DNA of 64,000 bases, taken from Ectocarpus siliculosus (taxonomy: Eukaryota > Sar > Phaeophyceae > Ectocarpales > Ectocarpaceae). Every line of letters starts with the position of its first letter. Positions within the stretch are counted from its first letter, which is position 1. The stretch is from NCBI GenBank assembly GCA_000310025.1, contig FN649729.1, positions 4,409,216-4,473,215 of the forward strand, in the 5' to 3' direction. This document shows, in pieces, positions 9,900-23,184 of this stretch. The position numbers were made by a program, and so were the translations under genes. The notes below the pieces were generated by a model. The model did not search any database. It worked only from the letters and a program-made list of their open reading frames with translations, and had not been told where the DNA came from.

Positions 9900-11380
9900 C
9901 CAGGCTGGCGGTGAAATACCTCGGAAGACAAACAAACATGTTACCACGATCCGCAAGATCGTCGAACAAACCAGTGCCACGAATTTGAAAACGTACGAAA
10001 CCCACGAAAATATGACACCAACACGTTGTCAGAAGGCGGCCTCCACGCAGTTCAGCCACATGCGACCATTGGACCAGCCAAGGCACCTTTGGGCGATCAT
10101 CTGCTGCTCCTCTACACGCCTACGGCATCCAGCCTTCATGAGATTCATCTCATCACCGTGACCGCGCTACTGCAAGTGATACACGAGATGCCGCGGGCCG
10201 CGGGGGAGAGTGAGTGGCAGGGTGTGTTAATGCGTTGTAGAAGGTACTTTGAGAGTGCTTTTTACCGGCGAAGACGTCCCAAACGAACCAAACGCAACCT
10301 CCTTCCTGTTCTCACCAAAGAACACCCCACCACTCAACTGTCCACCCACATCCGCGGTGGAGTCGACTGGCTGTGCTGCTGCTGCTGAAACGGTTGCTGC
10401 ACGGGGACACGCCCGTGGTCGCAAGTAGGGTGTCAGGAGCGCTGTCGTAGTCGTAGCGGTGTTGATTGTCAAAGGGATATTGCATGCCCCCATCGGCTCT
10501 AGCTAAAACTATTTTTTGACATGTCGTCCATCATGAATAGAGTGGACTTGCATCCGTCCTCCCCATCCCAGCCATCATCCATCCCCCAGCAGACCACCCA
10601 TTCCCCGCCTTGGAGGTCAAGGAAACACTGTTTCCTTCCACAACCGAAAACCGAATTCGGATAGAAACCTGCATGGCGACAGCATCGTCACGCTGCCTGT
10701 GGACCTGGCCTCTGCTGAAGGCTTGAATCGCTGTATTGGAGATCAGATTCCGCCCTTATTGTTGTCCATCTGTTGACTCCTCAGTATGTAATGATCTATA
10801 TTCCTCATGAATCCCCCAGGTGCTGGGGTTGGTGACAAAACCTCCCGCTATACAGCCTGAGGGAGGGCCGGCCGTGCCCGGGGGGTCAGTTGAGAGCTTG
10901 TGGCTACTCGGTCGATTGCCCAGCTGCTTTCACACATGCATAAACCATTAATCGCACCTGCAAAGCAAATCGCTTGATGAGGAATCCGTTCCCTCCTACG
11001 AGAACGATCCTTGTCCGTCGAATGTAGACCATGCTCTCGGGACCCGGATAGGATCTGGAAGTGATGATGACTCTCGGGGCTGTTCTCTCCCAACAAACGG
11101 AACGTTGAACTTTGTTGTCCCCTCTGAGAGGCGTTGGTACCTTGCCCCTCGCACTTCATACCCTGGGGAGGCCGCGTCTGGGGGAATAAATGAGGACATA
11201 TGGCTCTCCGGTCCATAAGCAGGACCGGCAGCGCTGCTGAACTTACTTCGCGCCCCAGGTTGGGGGCATCCCGCACGACTTGCGACGGCATGGCGGCGTC
11301 ACGCTCGGAGGGGGCGTACACCACGGCGGCAGCAGGAACACTCACCGACAGCACGGGAGGCTGCAGGAGGTTCCCCCCAG
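9900..11380. other. Intergenic or repeat-derived stretch without a recognised gene
   Basis: No domain or exon chain is recognised. Short open frames here (for example minus 10848-11354, 168 codons) have no motif I can name and may be decayed retroelement sequence downstream, in the minus direction, of the RNase H fragment at 11.4-12.0 kb. Confidence 0.5.
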
Positions 11381-12000
11381 CACTTAATGAGCAATGTGCA
11401 TGATTCTGCAGTCATTCTAGCCCAAGACGACCTTCCATTGGTGTGTTCCGTTGTTGTTTCTACGGCCCGATACGGAGGTTCCGGGTAAAAGAATAGGCGA
11501 GATTCGGGATGGTCTTGAAGATATGCACTCCAACTCCAAAGCAAAACCCCAGCCGCTTGAAAGCGCTCACAATCGCAAAGCCTTTTTGTCCACCGTGGCC
11601 CACCGCTGCACACTTTTGAAGGCGCCGCTCCGAAACCCCGTCGGTTCATCAGCCATGTCCTCCACGGGAACGCCACGATCCAACTGATCTTGCAGCACCT
11701 GGGTTAAAAAACTCCGTGTTTGATCAGGACCATCCGGAAACATAGCATTGGCGCAATCGGAGCGGGGGCGCGACAAGGCACCAAACATCATTGACAATAA
11801 GGTCTTGGGCGGTATCCACGCTCCAGAAAATGCGGGCGTCCATGCGTCCGTAGCTATCGCCCGGTTCTCCGCCACGCGCTTGTCCGGCTCTTGGCGGCGC
11901 CATGTGCTGTTCTCAAAACCTGCCAAGCGGCAAAAACAACCTCTACTTACAGCGGTAGAGGCGTGCCAGCAAATTTACCACCTGCAATGAACTGCGTTAG
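11380..12000 (-). pseudogene. Second gypsy RT/RNase H fragment, minus strand
   Basis: Minus-strand relic related to the plus-strand element at 6.1-6.7 kb. Shared blocks are KRVAENRAIATDAWT (compare ERVTENRAIAVDAWT), QLDRGVPVEDMADEPTGF (compare QLDRGVPVKDMAHEPMGF) and FAIVSAFKRL (compare YAIVSTYKRL). The catalytic-type TDHRNLAYIL of the other copy reads KTIPNLAYSF here, so the RNase H active-site acid is lost. The frame shifts near 11570. It is a separate, older-looking insertion and is not functional. Confidence 0.7.
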
Positions 12001-15000
12001 CTCTCCAGCGACGCAAAGGACGCCAATATCTCCTCCCTCCTCAGAATCCGTGCCTATGTCCGGGCCTCGTGCAATCAAATGCTAGGCCGCCGGGTCCGCT
12101 CTTCGTGCCCCCCAGGTTACTTAATATTCGAAGTCAAAGTCTTCTATTTGATATGAAGTGAGCTTCTGCCCAAAAGGTTCAGCTTGTACCGCCAGATCTA
12201 GCTGCGTTTTGCGTGTTGGATCACGAAGCTTTGTACAAACGCTCAATACGGACCAAGTTCGAAGTTTGTTCCCAGCCACATACCGGTATGCAACAGCGTC
12301 CGGGGGTCTTATAATGAGCCACGGAGCGCGAAGCGCGACCGTTCTTTTCCCTCCGTCCAAGGAGAGAAAAAACAGGCTCTAAATATCGGCCAAGTTCCGC
12401 CACGTTTTGCAGGGGGCCCAGACTTGATTTCCGGGAAGCCTAAACAACCCATCTTTGGGACCAGAACGAGATCTACAGGGCACCGATTGACGATCTGTTC
12501 GCTTCTGAGGAAGAAGAAAAATAGCGCGCTCTTCGTCACACCGGTTTGGGCGTGCTCCGCGACAGCAGACGGCCGTGCTACACAAGCGTCTGTTTCCTAA
12601 ATTCGTAGGAGATTGCTCTCCCCAACCCATCGGTTTCTCCGCGAAAAGGGGAAACATAAACGGAGATCGCGCGCCCGCGCGACTGAAACCAGGAGAGAAA
12701 CAGAGACAGAGACACAACACCACAAAAAACGCATCACCGCTGGGACGCTGATCCGACCGAGACCAGCAATAATAACCAGCAGGGGTCGAGCCTATACGAC
12801 CTGCGTGCCGTGGGTATAGTCATGCATGCGACATGTTTATCCTGGCCGGTATTTATTGATGTTGAGAGGGTCCAACTGACAGCTCAAAAAACAGCAGGCC
12901 GATGATCACAAACACACAACATAACGCACCTCCCTTCCCAAGTCCAGACCACACCTACCATTGAGAGAAATCCTCGAGGCCTTGAGTGTCTCTACTGCTA
13001 TGCGCTATTAGGATGGTTCCCCGAGATCGTTTCAGGTTGCGTACTTGCGCCGTGCTACTGACTGTCTTCGCAAAAGCCGTGCCCTGCTTGTTGTTGTTGC
13101 TGCTGGGTCTCTCGCATCAAAGTCATGGCCATCAACGGCTTTTGTTTTTTGTACATGTGTTGTAATGTCCCGTGACATAGATCGCTTGCTTTCACTTGGC
13201 CGGAATTCCGGAAGGCTTGAGACGACTGTGGAAGGTAAGTTGTGAGCCTGAAGCAATATTTGCCATCTGTCTGTCTCTCGCGCATCTGTCTGTCGCAATC
13301 CTATGTCTACGTTGCTGCTCGTGCTCCTCGGTGGTGTGATGTGTGATATGCTCGCCGCCAGGTAAATGCCGTATGTACTCCTCTTCCAGACGCGTCTGCG
13401 TCCACACAGCGGGAAGACGTGATGTTGTGGTTCTTGTGTGCTGGTTGGCACCAACGGGAAAGAAACTACCTCATGTAAAGTGCAAAACATTGAAACTGGG
13501 GCCGCACATACAACCAGTTCGCGCTCGTCGCACCCTGTCTCTCTGCTGCACCACAAGCGATTCACGCTGCTGTGTGTCGGCATTCGTGCACCATCAGCAT
13601 CGCAAACTACACTTCCACGCGGCTCATTTCCCCGATAGGCCGGCACAAGTGAAAAAACCTTGCGAATATTCTTCAAGTTTCTTTTTCGCATTGCTTGCAT
13701 CAATTGTACCTGCATTCCGTAAACCTAATACAACACAAACCGAAAAACAATCATTTCTAGGTCGTTGCTCCATACGACTAGTAGACATCAGAAGACGACG
13801 CCAAATGCACATCACCGCAAGACCGACCACCTTCTTGGGCATAAAGTCGCTTCTACAAATGTGACCGGTTTCAGTGCTGCATATCTTGGTAGGTTTCCTA
13901 GAGTATTGATGGAGGTCATCTGGGGTAGGAAGGCTGGTCTGGGGAAAAACTTGTTGGATTGGTTTGCGGATTTTTTGTTCTTGGACAGCGTAGAACAAAG
14001 GCCGCGGAATGGCCAAGACACATTTTTTGCCAACAGCGCTACACAAAAAGACTTCGCTATAGGTGATTACCATGGTCCATAACATGTGTTGATTGGTGAG
14101 GAACTACGTCCATTGTCACTTGCGGAACAACCTTTGATTTATCCCGAACCTGAAGTTATTGGGTGTAAGTACTCACGCCTTGCTACACAGCAAATCTAAT
14201 ACAATTGTACTACGCTGCGTTGATCATCGCCTTGGGGAAAGAGGCGATACACACGTACTAGAATGTATTTAGCTGACGATACCCCCTTTCTTGTCCCATC
14301 TGGGGGGGCTCTTATGCCCACATCACTCATGAATACTTCTCGTCCACCGGGTTTGGTAGCCCCCTATGTTACGGGGCGGCGTGGGGCAGAGGTTGTTGGC
14401 CTCAAATGTCACAGAGCGAGCGGAGGAAAGCGTGTTCAAACCCCTCCTCTTCGACCGCTCCGTAAAAAGATGAGTGAATGACAAGTACTCTCGTGCACGG
14501 CGGGGGGAGTGAATATCTCGCGAGATAATACCCCCTGTTTCGCCCATCTAGGGGGCGCTCCTGATCTACAATGTTTCTGTGAACAGACGGACGAACGCAC
14601 GGGGTGTGCGATAAATGTTTAAAGCTCCCTCTATGGACTGGGGAGTCGTGCTTGGATGAACGGGCAAATCGCCTGTGGCTCTTCAGTCTAGGTGTAATGT
14701 GAAATGAGGCACATGTGCACCGCGCGCGTATCACAAAGCCCCCAAAGTTGCGCCCATCACAATGTTCGGAACAAAAGCATAACAAACTTGGATTTCGCCT
14801 ACAAACACCAGCCAACCGCTTTCCCCAGGGGTCTGAACCTTTTGTCCCAGATTTCCTAGTTACAAACGTCCAGAGGTCCGGTTCATCCGTTCCCACTTCA
14901 AAAACAGTGTGTATCAGGAATAAACCTTTCCCCACAAGAATCGATCACAGCGTCAAAATATACGTCAAGATGTACAGAAGTAACAGCGAACCCATACAGC

Positions 15001-15163
15001 AGTTTAAGGGTCTTCTTGTCTGCACCGTAGGAGAACGCAGATTCCGCTACAAAAAGGCCGTTTTAGCGGGACCTCCAGAATTTCTATCTGAGCTACAAGT
15101 CACGCAATGACTTCCGCGTCCCAAACAGACGTACACCTGGGCACGCGCTCTTGACGTGGGTGG
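12001..15163. other. Gene-poor stretch upstream of the ispE 3' end
   Basis: No gene is recognised. Several 100-230 codon open frames exist (minus 13032-13715, minus 13624-14085, minus 14402-14935), but none has a recognisable domain or a convincing exon partner. The stretch near 14280-14560 contains two similar GATACCCCCTTTCTTGTCCC and AATACCCCCTGTTTCGCCC blocks followed by AGGGGGC, probably repeat debris. Confidence 0.45.
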
Positions 15164-18100
15164 TCAAGCTTCTGCGTACCACGCGTTGTCCTCGACTGGT
15201 CTATTGATAAAATGGGTATCAACAACCATTGCCCCCCATTTTTCGGCGAATTCCTTCGTCCAAGAGCTACCATGCGTCGGGCTTCCAATGCAGAATATCG
15301 TCGAACCACTCCCGGACATGAGCACGTGTTCAAACCCTAGGGTCTGCGGATGCAACAGACGACACGACGTTCGTTTAGTGATGCATCACACTATGATCCA
15401 GTTGGCAATGCCTGCTTGCTGATATATCAGTATTGGAAAAACATCTCCGGCTTACACACAGTGAGGAATCCACAGAGGCTGGTTTCAAGAGCAGGAAGCC
15501 AACACTAATAGTTCATGGCTCTTAGATTTGATATCAATTCTTAATAAATCAAAGGAGGGATGGCGCTGACCGACGATTGAAGACTACAAAGTCGTGGGAC
15601 TCAAGTCACCAAAATGGCCACACAACAAGAAGAGTGAAAACGCACAGTGATGATGGGAGACAACGTACGTACGGAATCAATGGCCATACCTGCAGCTCTT
15701 CCTTCATCGTTTGCAACGATGGCATTGCCTTGAACGCAGGCAACTCCAGATCGTTCACGTAGTCTGCTTCAGCAAGGCCTTCCTCTATGAATTGTTTGAG
15801 TAGACCGGCTGGCTCAATCCGAGAGAGTTGGTCGTAGTCAAGATGTCTAAACACAACGGGTGTGCTTAACCCTTTGTTTGGTTTCACCAACCACACCCTG
15901 TTGAGAAGAGATGTGGAGGGTGGAGGTGAACCGCAAACACACACGACCGTGCAACGAGCTCTGGAAGCACAGAACGAACAGCTTCAGGATAGGGTAGAGG
16001 ATATGCGGGTAGGCAAAAACCAATTTCGCAGAGACACCATGCAAGTAAATCTCATGCAGGTTAACAATTCATGAATCTGCCAGCTCTAACTATAAACCAA
16101 CGGCTTCTGTCGAATACCGCTGGCGCCCGTTGAGCTTTATGCCCTCGTCCTGCATCAACAGTTGAATGGAGGCGTGGGCAACGTGGCTCTTCTGCTAGAA
16201 TAGTACGATCGCGAACTGTGGGGGAAACGCCGCATCTTGCCGGGGGCAATGCTCGACGTAGGACCCAAGTCTAGGGTCTTTCGGTGTGCGATAACGACAG
16301 TGCATGTATGATGCTGGGACAGCCTCAATAAAAAAAACGGGGAGGCGACGGCAATCTGCCCGTCGCTTATCACCTGGTCTGTGGTAACGGTTCTTGAGGG
16401 TGAAGTACCTCCCCTCGCCCTGTACAGTAGCACGTGCCTGTCGATAGAAAGAAGGTAATGTCAGACCCAAGCTCTGCAGACCACAACTGCAGATCTTCCA
16501 AGGATGCTGGATGTCCTGCCAATTTATTCGCAGCGAACAGCGCCGTGGCGGCATTGGCACTTCCACCTCCAAGACCAGCCTCCGGTGGAATACGCTTGCT
16601 CAGATACACCTGCGCATTGTTAGTCCACACAAAACAAAATCCCGGCAAGCAGCAAGACCACGAGTCCCGCATGGAAAAAAATTAAAAAATTACAACCTTT
16701 TCGATCACGGTTCCAAAGTCAATGCTGGAATCGCCGAATAGTAGAAATATGCCTGTCGGACACCCACTGTCTCCCAAGCACAAATACATCCTAACCCATG
16801 CCCTGGGGCACCCGAACAGACTAAAGGGCAATTACAACCTCGGCTTTGTTTCCACCGCACGGCAATTTTTCGAGAAAAATCGATGGTATCTAAACACAAT
16901 ACAATTCGTGTCCAAAGCACCTTTGTAGGACGGGTAGCCAGGAAAACTCCTCCGATTTTGAGCGTTGTTCGCCTCTTCCGGGCGCAATATTGGGCGGTTA
17001 GCATCTTTTATTCTATCACAACTTTGCCAGCGATGATGCGTCAGCTTGCACGCACTGGTCGTCCCGGTGGTTCAGTAGGTAATCTGTCAACCTTCTGGCG
17101 TTGGCACATGAGCTCGAATCTCCGCGCAGTCACACGAACTGGTACAGTACTGGGCCCTCAAAAGTGCCGATTGAATAGTGCCGGTGCCCGGTATAGTGCC
17201 GGTAAAATCTCTGGACACAGACAGCCGGTCCGGCACTATTGAGGGCAGCCCCGATACAGTGCCGGTTGGGCACCACGGGGGTAGTGCCGGTGTACACACA
17301 CATTCAACCGCACTGAGAATGACGTCTTTTCATTGGTCAGATGGTTAGCACGGTCGATGCTAATAATAAAAACAACATAATTCGAGTGCAAGGTAGCAGC
17401 CTTTGTAGGCGTGTGCACTTTTCTTGTGTTGCTACCGTTTCTGTCTTTGATCCGGAGAAAAGGTTTAGTCTCCCCCATGCCGCCCCCTCACGGGGATCCA
17501 GTTAATGCCATTTAGAAGTGTTTTGTGTTTTCAACCGCACTGAGACTGACGTCTTTTCATTGGACAGCCGGTTAGCGAGGTCGATGCTAATAATAAAAAC
17601 ACACACAACACAGCCCGAGGACAGACGCCACACAGAATACATACAGAGTTCTCGTGCTGCTGCAGACCCAAACAGCTCTGCGCAGAGGCGCACCATGCCT
17701 TGTCCGGAAGGTGAACTGTGCCTTCAACAAAACAGCACGCCGCAAGCCCCTCACGAGAGAGTTTGTCGAGACGTAGTCAGAGCGGGGGGTGCATGGTTGT
17801 TTTGTTTTTCTTGCGGTGCGCTTCCTGTGTGCTTTTCTTGTGTTTTCTTTTTCTTGCAACATCGAAGCAGATGCGCTAGGCAGACATGAGAGAGTTTGCC
17901 GCGACGTAGTGAGGGTGGGCGGTACCTGGATGTGTTTCTTTTTTGTTTCGTCTTTTGTTTATCTTGCAACATCGAAGGACGGCAACCAGGACTGAGATTT
18001 AGCTTCGTCCACTAACACACATTTTCGATCCATTTCGTACTCTGTTGGCCCAGCAAAGCGTGAGTGCCACACCATGAAATCAAGCACCTCCTCAATAGTG

Positions 18101-21100
18101 CCGGATAGTGCCGGACCGGTTCTATTGAGGCACTATTCTGAATAGTGCCGGTGCCCGGTACAGTGTCGGTAAAATTTCAGGACACCCCCCCACACTGTAC
18201 TTGTTTATTACAGCAATTCCACCACAAGTGGACCATGATCATTCGGTGGTACACAATATTAATGTTTCGAACCGGTCGAGGAGGATCCGGGACGACTGGA
18301 ACCGTCTCGCCGAAGAAAGCAGAGGCAAGTACCGGGGAAAAAGGAGGACGGGGAAAAGTGCTACGTGGTGCACAACCCCGGCTGGTTCGTCCACACATAT
18401 ATCGAGAGATTTAGTCTGATGTGCAGAGTAGACGATATGACAAAACCTTCGTATCCCAAAAAACGCCAACTAACTTCTCGTCGACACTTTGTTTGTCCTG
18501 GCGGTTTGCACACATTGATTGCTAGAGTATGTGTCACCGAACGAGACCTCCGAATCTACCGCCTCTTCAACTCCCTGGCAAGCGGCTTCAAAATCATAAA
18601 AACAACATCTCTTCAGCCGGTTCTTGTTGCCCAAAACCTGCGGTCTGCTGCACACGACGCCCGCACACACCATCAAAGGAACGCGGCTCAATTCGTGGCC
18701 TGCGGTTGGTTGTGAGGAGCTGTGGCGATTCGCAACTGTTTCCAGTTTCAGTTTTACCATCACTTTCGTCTACAGTCGGGTGTATACCTGTAAGTACTTC
18801 GCACCGATCAATCCCGAGCTTCAGAGCTCTTTAGATAACTGCGGACACCTGCTCCGCAGAGGACTGCAAGCAGCTTCGAATGTAGCACAAACTTTAAACG
18901 CCATGGCCAACTCAGGGGGTTTTCGGAGCAATTGGTGCTGAGTGTACAGCACATTGGGTTTATGTGTGAAAAATTGAGGGATTGCGGTGTTGGGTATCGT
19001 CAAGTCAAAATACCAAGCAAAGAGCCCTGAGGATGAACAGGGATGGTTCCTCGGCAGAGCTCTCTCAAGGGCACAAGTACGTACACATTTTCAAAAAGGG
19101 TACAATGAAAAGTCCAAGCAGCGGAGCAAGAATTCGAACCGCTTCAACTGAAGCAGCTAGGTGAACTTCTCCGTGCTCTTCTCATCGCGCATAAAATCGG
19201 CCCTGTGTTTTGTACCGAAACGATATTTGCTGCGAATGCTTGGAATGCGAGCGCCTCTATATAAAAATTAGAGATGTTGCTTGTAGGACACAGCAACACG
19301 TTCGGTGGAGCGTTGCTGGAACCCAACTGGTGTGCACGGAGATAAAAGAAAGTCCGTGTAGGGGCGACACAGGCAGGGAGGGATAGAGACAGGGGAGCGT
19401 CGTCTGTGGGGCTTTCGGGAACATCGGTTGCAGCTAAATTGGGTTCTATGTATGTGACGATGTAGAAACCCACATGAAAAGCGGGGATTGACGTGCCTTC
19501 GGCCCCCCAGGGATGCCCAGGGATTTCCTCTTCCGGTCAAGGGGAATCTTGTTGTTAAAAAAAAAACATCAACCAATAACGTATGCCGTCATCGTGGTGG
19601 CTAGTTCCCTTGCAACAGGTAACAGGCATTCAGTTACCGCAAAACACTGCGCATAACCGTCGTGACTGTTCCCGTACAAAAAATACCGTGGTGGCTGGTT
19701 CCCGCCCAAAAAATGCCGTGGCGGCCAGCTACGAACGACAATAAGTGCATGCCGCGATCGACCTGTCACACACAAGGAATCTGTCACGACCTGTCTATAG
19801 GATGGTCATCATCGACATCCAAGACCTAACAATCGGTGCGAAATAAACGCTATGGAGAACCAACATCGACGATAAGGCGTGTGCCTGGTGCACGCTTATA
19901 ATGTGTTTTGTGTCCCTAGAAAGTAACGTAGTACAGGTAGCGACACCAGGCCAACTGCGGGCACCGTGTTTCAACGGCGTGTTCCGCACTGCGAAGAAGG
20001 CACAATACTTGAAGTAAAGTATTTCGGACCACGGCAGAACGTGGACCCTTTTCTCACTCATCCTAATCATAGCTGTCACCTCGGGGTGTTTTACACTATA
20101 AGGCTTCAGCGTGTCTCGTGTATTGCTCTCAGTCAATTAGCACTCGAAGGTTGGCACGGTTTACCATTCACTTTTCACACAAATGCGACCACCCTGCTAC
20201 TACAGCACTCAACATAGGAAATGCTCCGTTGAACTTTCGAACTAGAAAAAATAGCAAAATCAACTAATTGGCACCAATTCAAAACCCTTGACCCCCTTAC
20301 CACACGCACAGAAAATTCGGTGTTCTTCCAAAATTTGTGACTTGTATGAAAAAGACAAGACGACGCCTGCTGATTGGATGATGCAGACAGTTCCATCCCT
20401 GGGTACAAGTGCAAAGCTGCCTTCCCACCTGAGCCGTCTCTTGTCAAAAAGCCCTATCAAATGTCCCCTCGATAGACAACAACTGGCGGGAGCGTGGCAA
20501 ACGGGGCACGAAAAGGAGGTTTTCAAGATATTCCTAAAAGGGAAAGCGAGACCTTGTAACCCATGCCCTAGCTTGCCCGGTGCCGCTTTTCATCGGTGGG
20601 CTAGGTGCTTCTTCCGCGCTTGTTCCTTGTAGCGCTTTCCACCCAAGGGTAGACAGACGCGGCGCACCTTCGCTGTTGAACCCGTGGCATAATCGTCCCG
20701 CGATTCGACCTGCCATTACCCTCATGTTCCTCCACTTTACAAAACATCCCACTAGACTAGCAGTTTCCCCGTGTACCCCGGTAGCCCCATTGTCGAGCAG
20801 TTCAAAGGAGGAGATAACCATGCCCCTCATCGCGAGGTTAAGCAGGTGAAGAAGATGGGGACATATGTATCCCAAAAGCTGATCTAGCCCTAATGGGGTT
20901 AAAATGTGATCCACTTTAGTCGGAAACGGTTCCCATCCTGGTGCGTTACGTTGAGGCAACGGATTGGTACCTCGTTCTCCGCCCTACACGCTTGACCCCT
21001 TAAGACCGTATCGCCATTGCGACTCTTTTGATCCGATTATCCTTAATACCGGCACTGTCCCCACCCCTTAAGTTGAAAATCGGGTAGAAGCTTGAAGAGA

Positions 21101-23184
21101 TCAAGCACATGGGCTTCCTTGAGACAAGGGCGTTGATGCCCAAGGTGTTGCCAGTACCAAACAGTTAGTAGGTTGAATGCACAAAAAGTACCCGAAGCAC
21201 CCGAATTGACTTATCGCGGCCGCCACACGCCCACTGTAAACAGCGCGGCCTTCGCTGAACCGCAATGACATGTAACATCTCGCACAGCACGATTTGCGGG
21301 CCTCTCCCGTGCTTGAGGGATCCATTTGCGCGAGACATGGCAACATCTCCAGCATAGCAAAAATGCCTTCACAGCGACTTGCTGTCAGTACTGCCACAGA
21401 ATAAAGTGATATGAACCGTGTTTCAAGCAACCGCAGCTCGTACCTCGTAAAACTGCTGGCTGGAGGTGCGCTTCCGAAACAGATCCAACGCCCGCAGCAC
21501 GAGATTCGACCCATCAGTTGGCACCCCTTCCATGTTGCAATTGAAGGTATCTGCCACCGCGCTCTCTGGCAGTTTTCGGAAGAAAAGTTTGTCGCCGAAT
21601 CCAACTGTCTGAAACGCGAGCAACGGATGGGGCAGAGCATTACACGTACTTAACTATAAGTCGAGCCTCGTGGTTTGATGCATTCCAACAATAATTTGCA
21701 AGCGAGAGTCATCTAGTCCTCAAACATGCGGTCAAAAAAGTTTGCCTCGTAAAAATTGAGTGCGACAGCCCATCTACAGTAATAGGGATAGCTATTTCGG
21801 TGTTGTAGCCCGTGCTTGTGCAACGGACAACTCAACCCATGTCTTACCACAACCGAGGTAGGTGCTACTATCAAGAGCAATCGGCAGTCGGCAGGGGAAA
21901 CGAGAGGTGATAGCATCGTAAGTACGTCGCGCGAAGCCTTGATTTGCCAACGACCACGTACGCGGGACACATCCTCCCTTACGTAGCCTTAGGGTTCGTG
22001 ACACTCGTTCACAAAAGAGACACTCAATACATTAAGCAGGCTGCGGCTTGTTCATGAGCAAAAAATGACTGTTGCACATAGCGAAAGAGCATGAGATTCT
22101 CGGGAGCGGTACAAGTACAATGTATGCCCAGGCATTCACACATCAAACTTTGGGTACCGCGGCAATACCCGGCGGACAACAGCAACAACTGTGTAGCTTT
22201 GTCAACAGCAGTGCTGGTCCCCTGAGTTTCAATTACACGCGCCGATAGAAAATAACATGGCCGTCGAACCACTTGCAGCAGAAAACATTATTGAGGTCTC
22301 AACACGAATCTCTGTACCGTGTCGTGAGGCTGTCACGATTGCTGATCCTCGCTTTCGGATTGGCACATTCCACACAAGGCCGCGTTGGGCAGGCGGTGAC
22401 AGAGATGGCCACCAAACCTGCATGAATTCAGCCGAAAGATCATTTGGGGTCTGCCCAGACCCTTGCTCAACGTGCCAGTGCCCGTTAGAGTCGTGGCCCC
22501 CAAGCGAAGTGTCCTTACCGCATACCCATGTATGCGTATCTCTTTCGACATCCCGGTCAAATCGGGAAACGCTCGCCCGTTCGTTCAACAAGTTACCCAT
22601 TTCGCTCTCCTTCTCGGCTTGCATATAATGTAGGGCTATCAGAGGAGTTATGTGCACGTGGGGCATGCCTTGCCATCCAAGACCAAAGCGGTATCTCTCA
22701 GTAGGCTGCGTGGTGTCTTAAAACAAGTAGGAATCCCGTATCTTTGCAACCTACTGCTGCTACCTCTGGTGTTTGTAGTCTACCAGGTACCCAAGACCCC
22801 CGCCGCGGTTAGATCTGTGTATGTTTATTTTCGCACCTGAAAGAGCGAAGCCAGGTCGTGGAAGCCATCGGGACGCTTGCCAAGGATGCGTAGAAATAGA
22901 TTGATCTTGGCCGGGGAAAAAAAGTTGGCGTCCCATTCACCGACTGGTGTAGTGCTGTCCGGAGATGACACAGCGCACAATCCTCGGTGTCGCGTGTTCG
23001 CCCAACAACATGAAGCAGGATTCAAGGCCTTGTGAGGATCACTTACGTCCAGAGCACGCCGCTGCGAAGTTACCAAGCCATTTGCGACTTGTTGGGGAAA
23101 TCCCACACCAACCAGAAAACCACCCACAGGTGCCACGGAAGCAAGAGCGAAGATGAGTGCTTCCAGCTTCATGGTGAGAGGCAT
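15164..23184 (-). CDS. ispE: 4-diphosphocytidyl-2-C-methyl-D-erythritol kinase (plastid MEP pathway)
   Basis: ATP-dependent kinase that phosphorylates CDP-methylerythritol in the plastid MEP route to isoprenoids. Exons on the minus strand: 22837-23184, 21444-21608, 16374-16609, 15690-15897, 15164-15343; total 378 residues, with all phases agreeing. Residues 1-30 form a hydrophobic leader ([19 protein letters not shown]) with an ASAFAP-like ASVAPVGGF, fitting a signal plus transit peptide for a heterokont plastid. The mature enzyme starts with [20 protein letters not shown]. The GHMP-kinase ATP loop is [14 protein letters not shown] (about 180-193), [11 protein letters not shown] lies near 255, and the C-terminal MSGSGST is at about 328. 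E. coli IspE is 283 residues; the excess is the leader. Start chosen at 23184; the Met four codons on is an alternative. A GTAAGT inside exon 1 near 23045 could mark a very short intron but need not be used. The second intron is 4.8 kb and carries TIR element B. Confidence 0.93.
17142..18202. mobile_element. TIR-type non-autonomous element, copy B, in an ispE intron
   Basis: It shares long interior blocks with element A in the same orientation; for example 17510-17700 matches 3285-3485, with GCGCAGAGGCGCACCATGCC in both. Its two ends carry clusters of TAGTGCCGG motifs in direct and inverted orientation (17165-17290 and 18090-18175). The left end reads GGTACAGTACTGGGCCC, and the right end CACTGTACTT is a weak inverted match. 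The block ACCGCACTGAGA...GTCTTTTCATTGG occurs twice inside it (about 17308 and 17536). No transposase frame is seen. It lies in the 4.8 kb intron of ispE (16610-21443) and probably accounts for part of that intron's size. Confidence 0.6.

Noticed and set aside
13032-13715. 227-codon minus-strand open frame
   Set aside because: No known motif, no partner exons and a low-order composition; the opposite strand also has long frames here.
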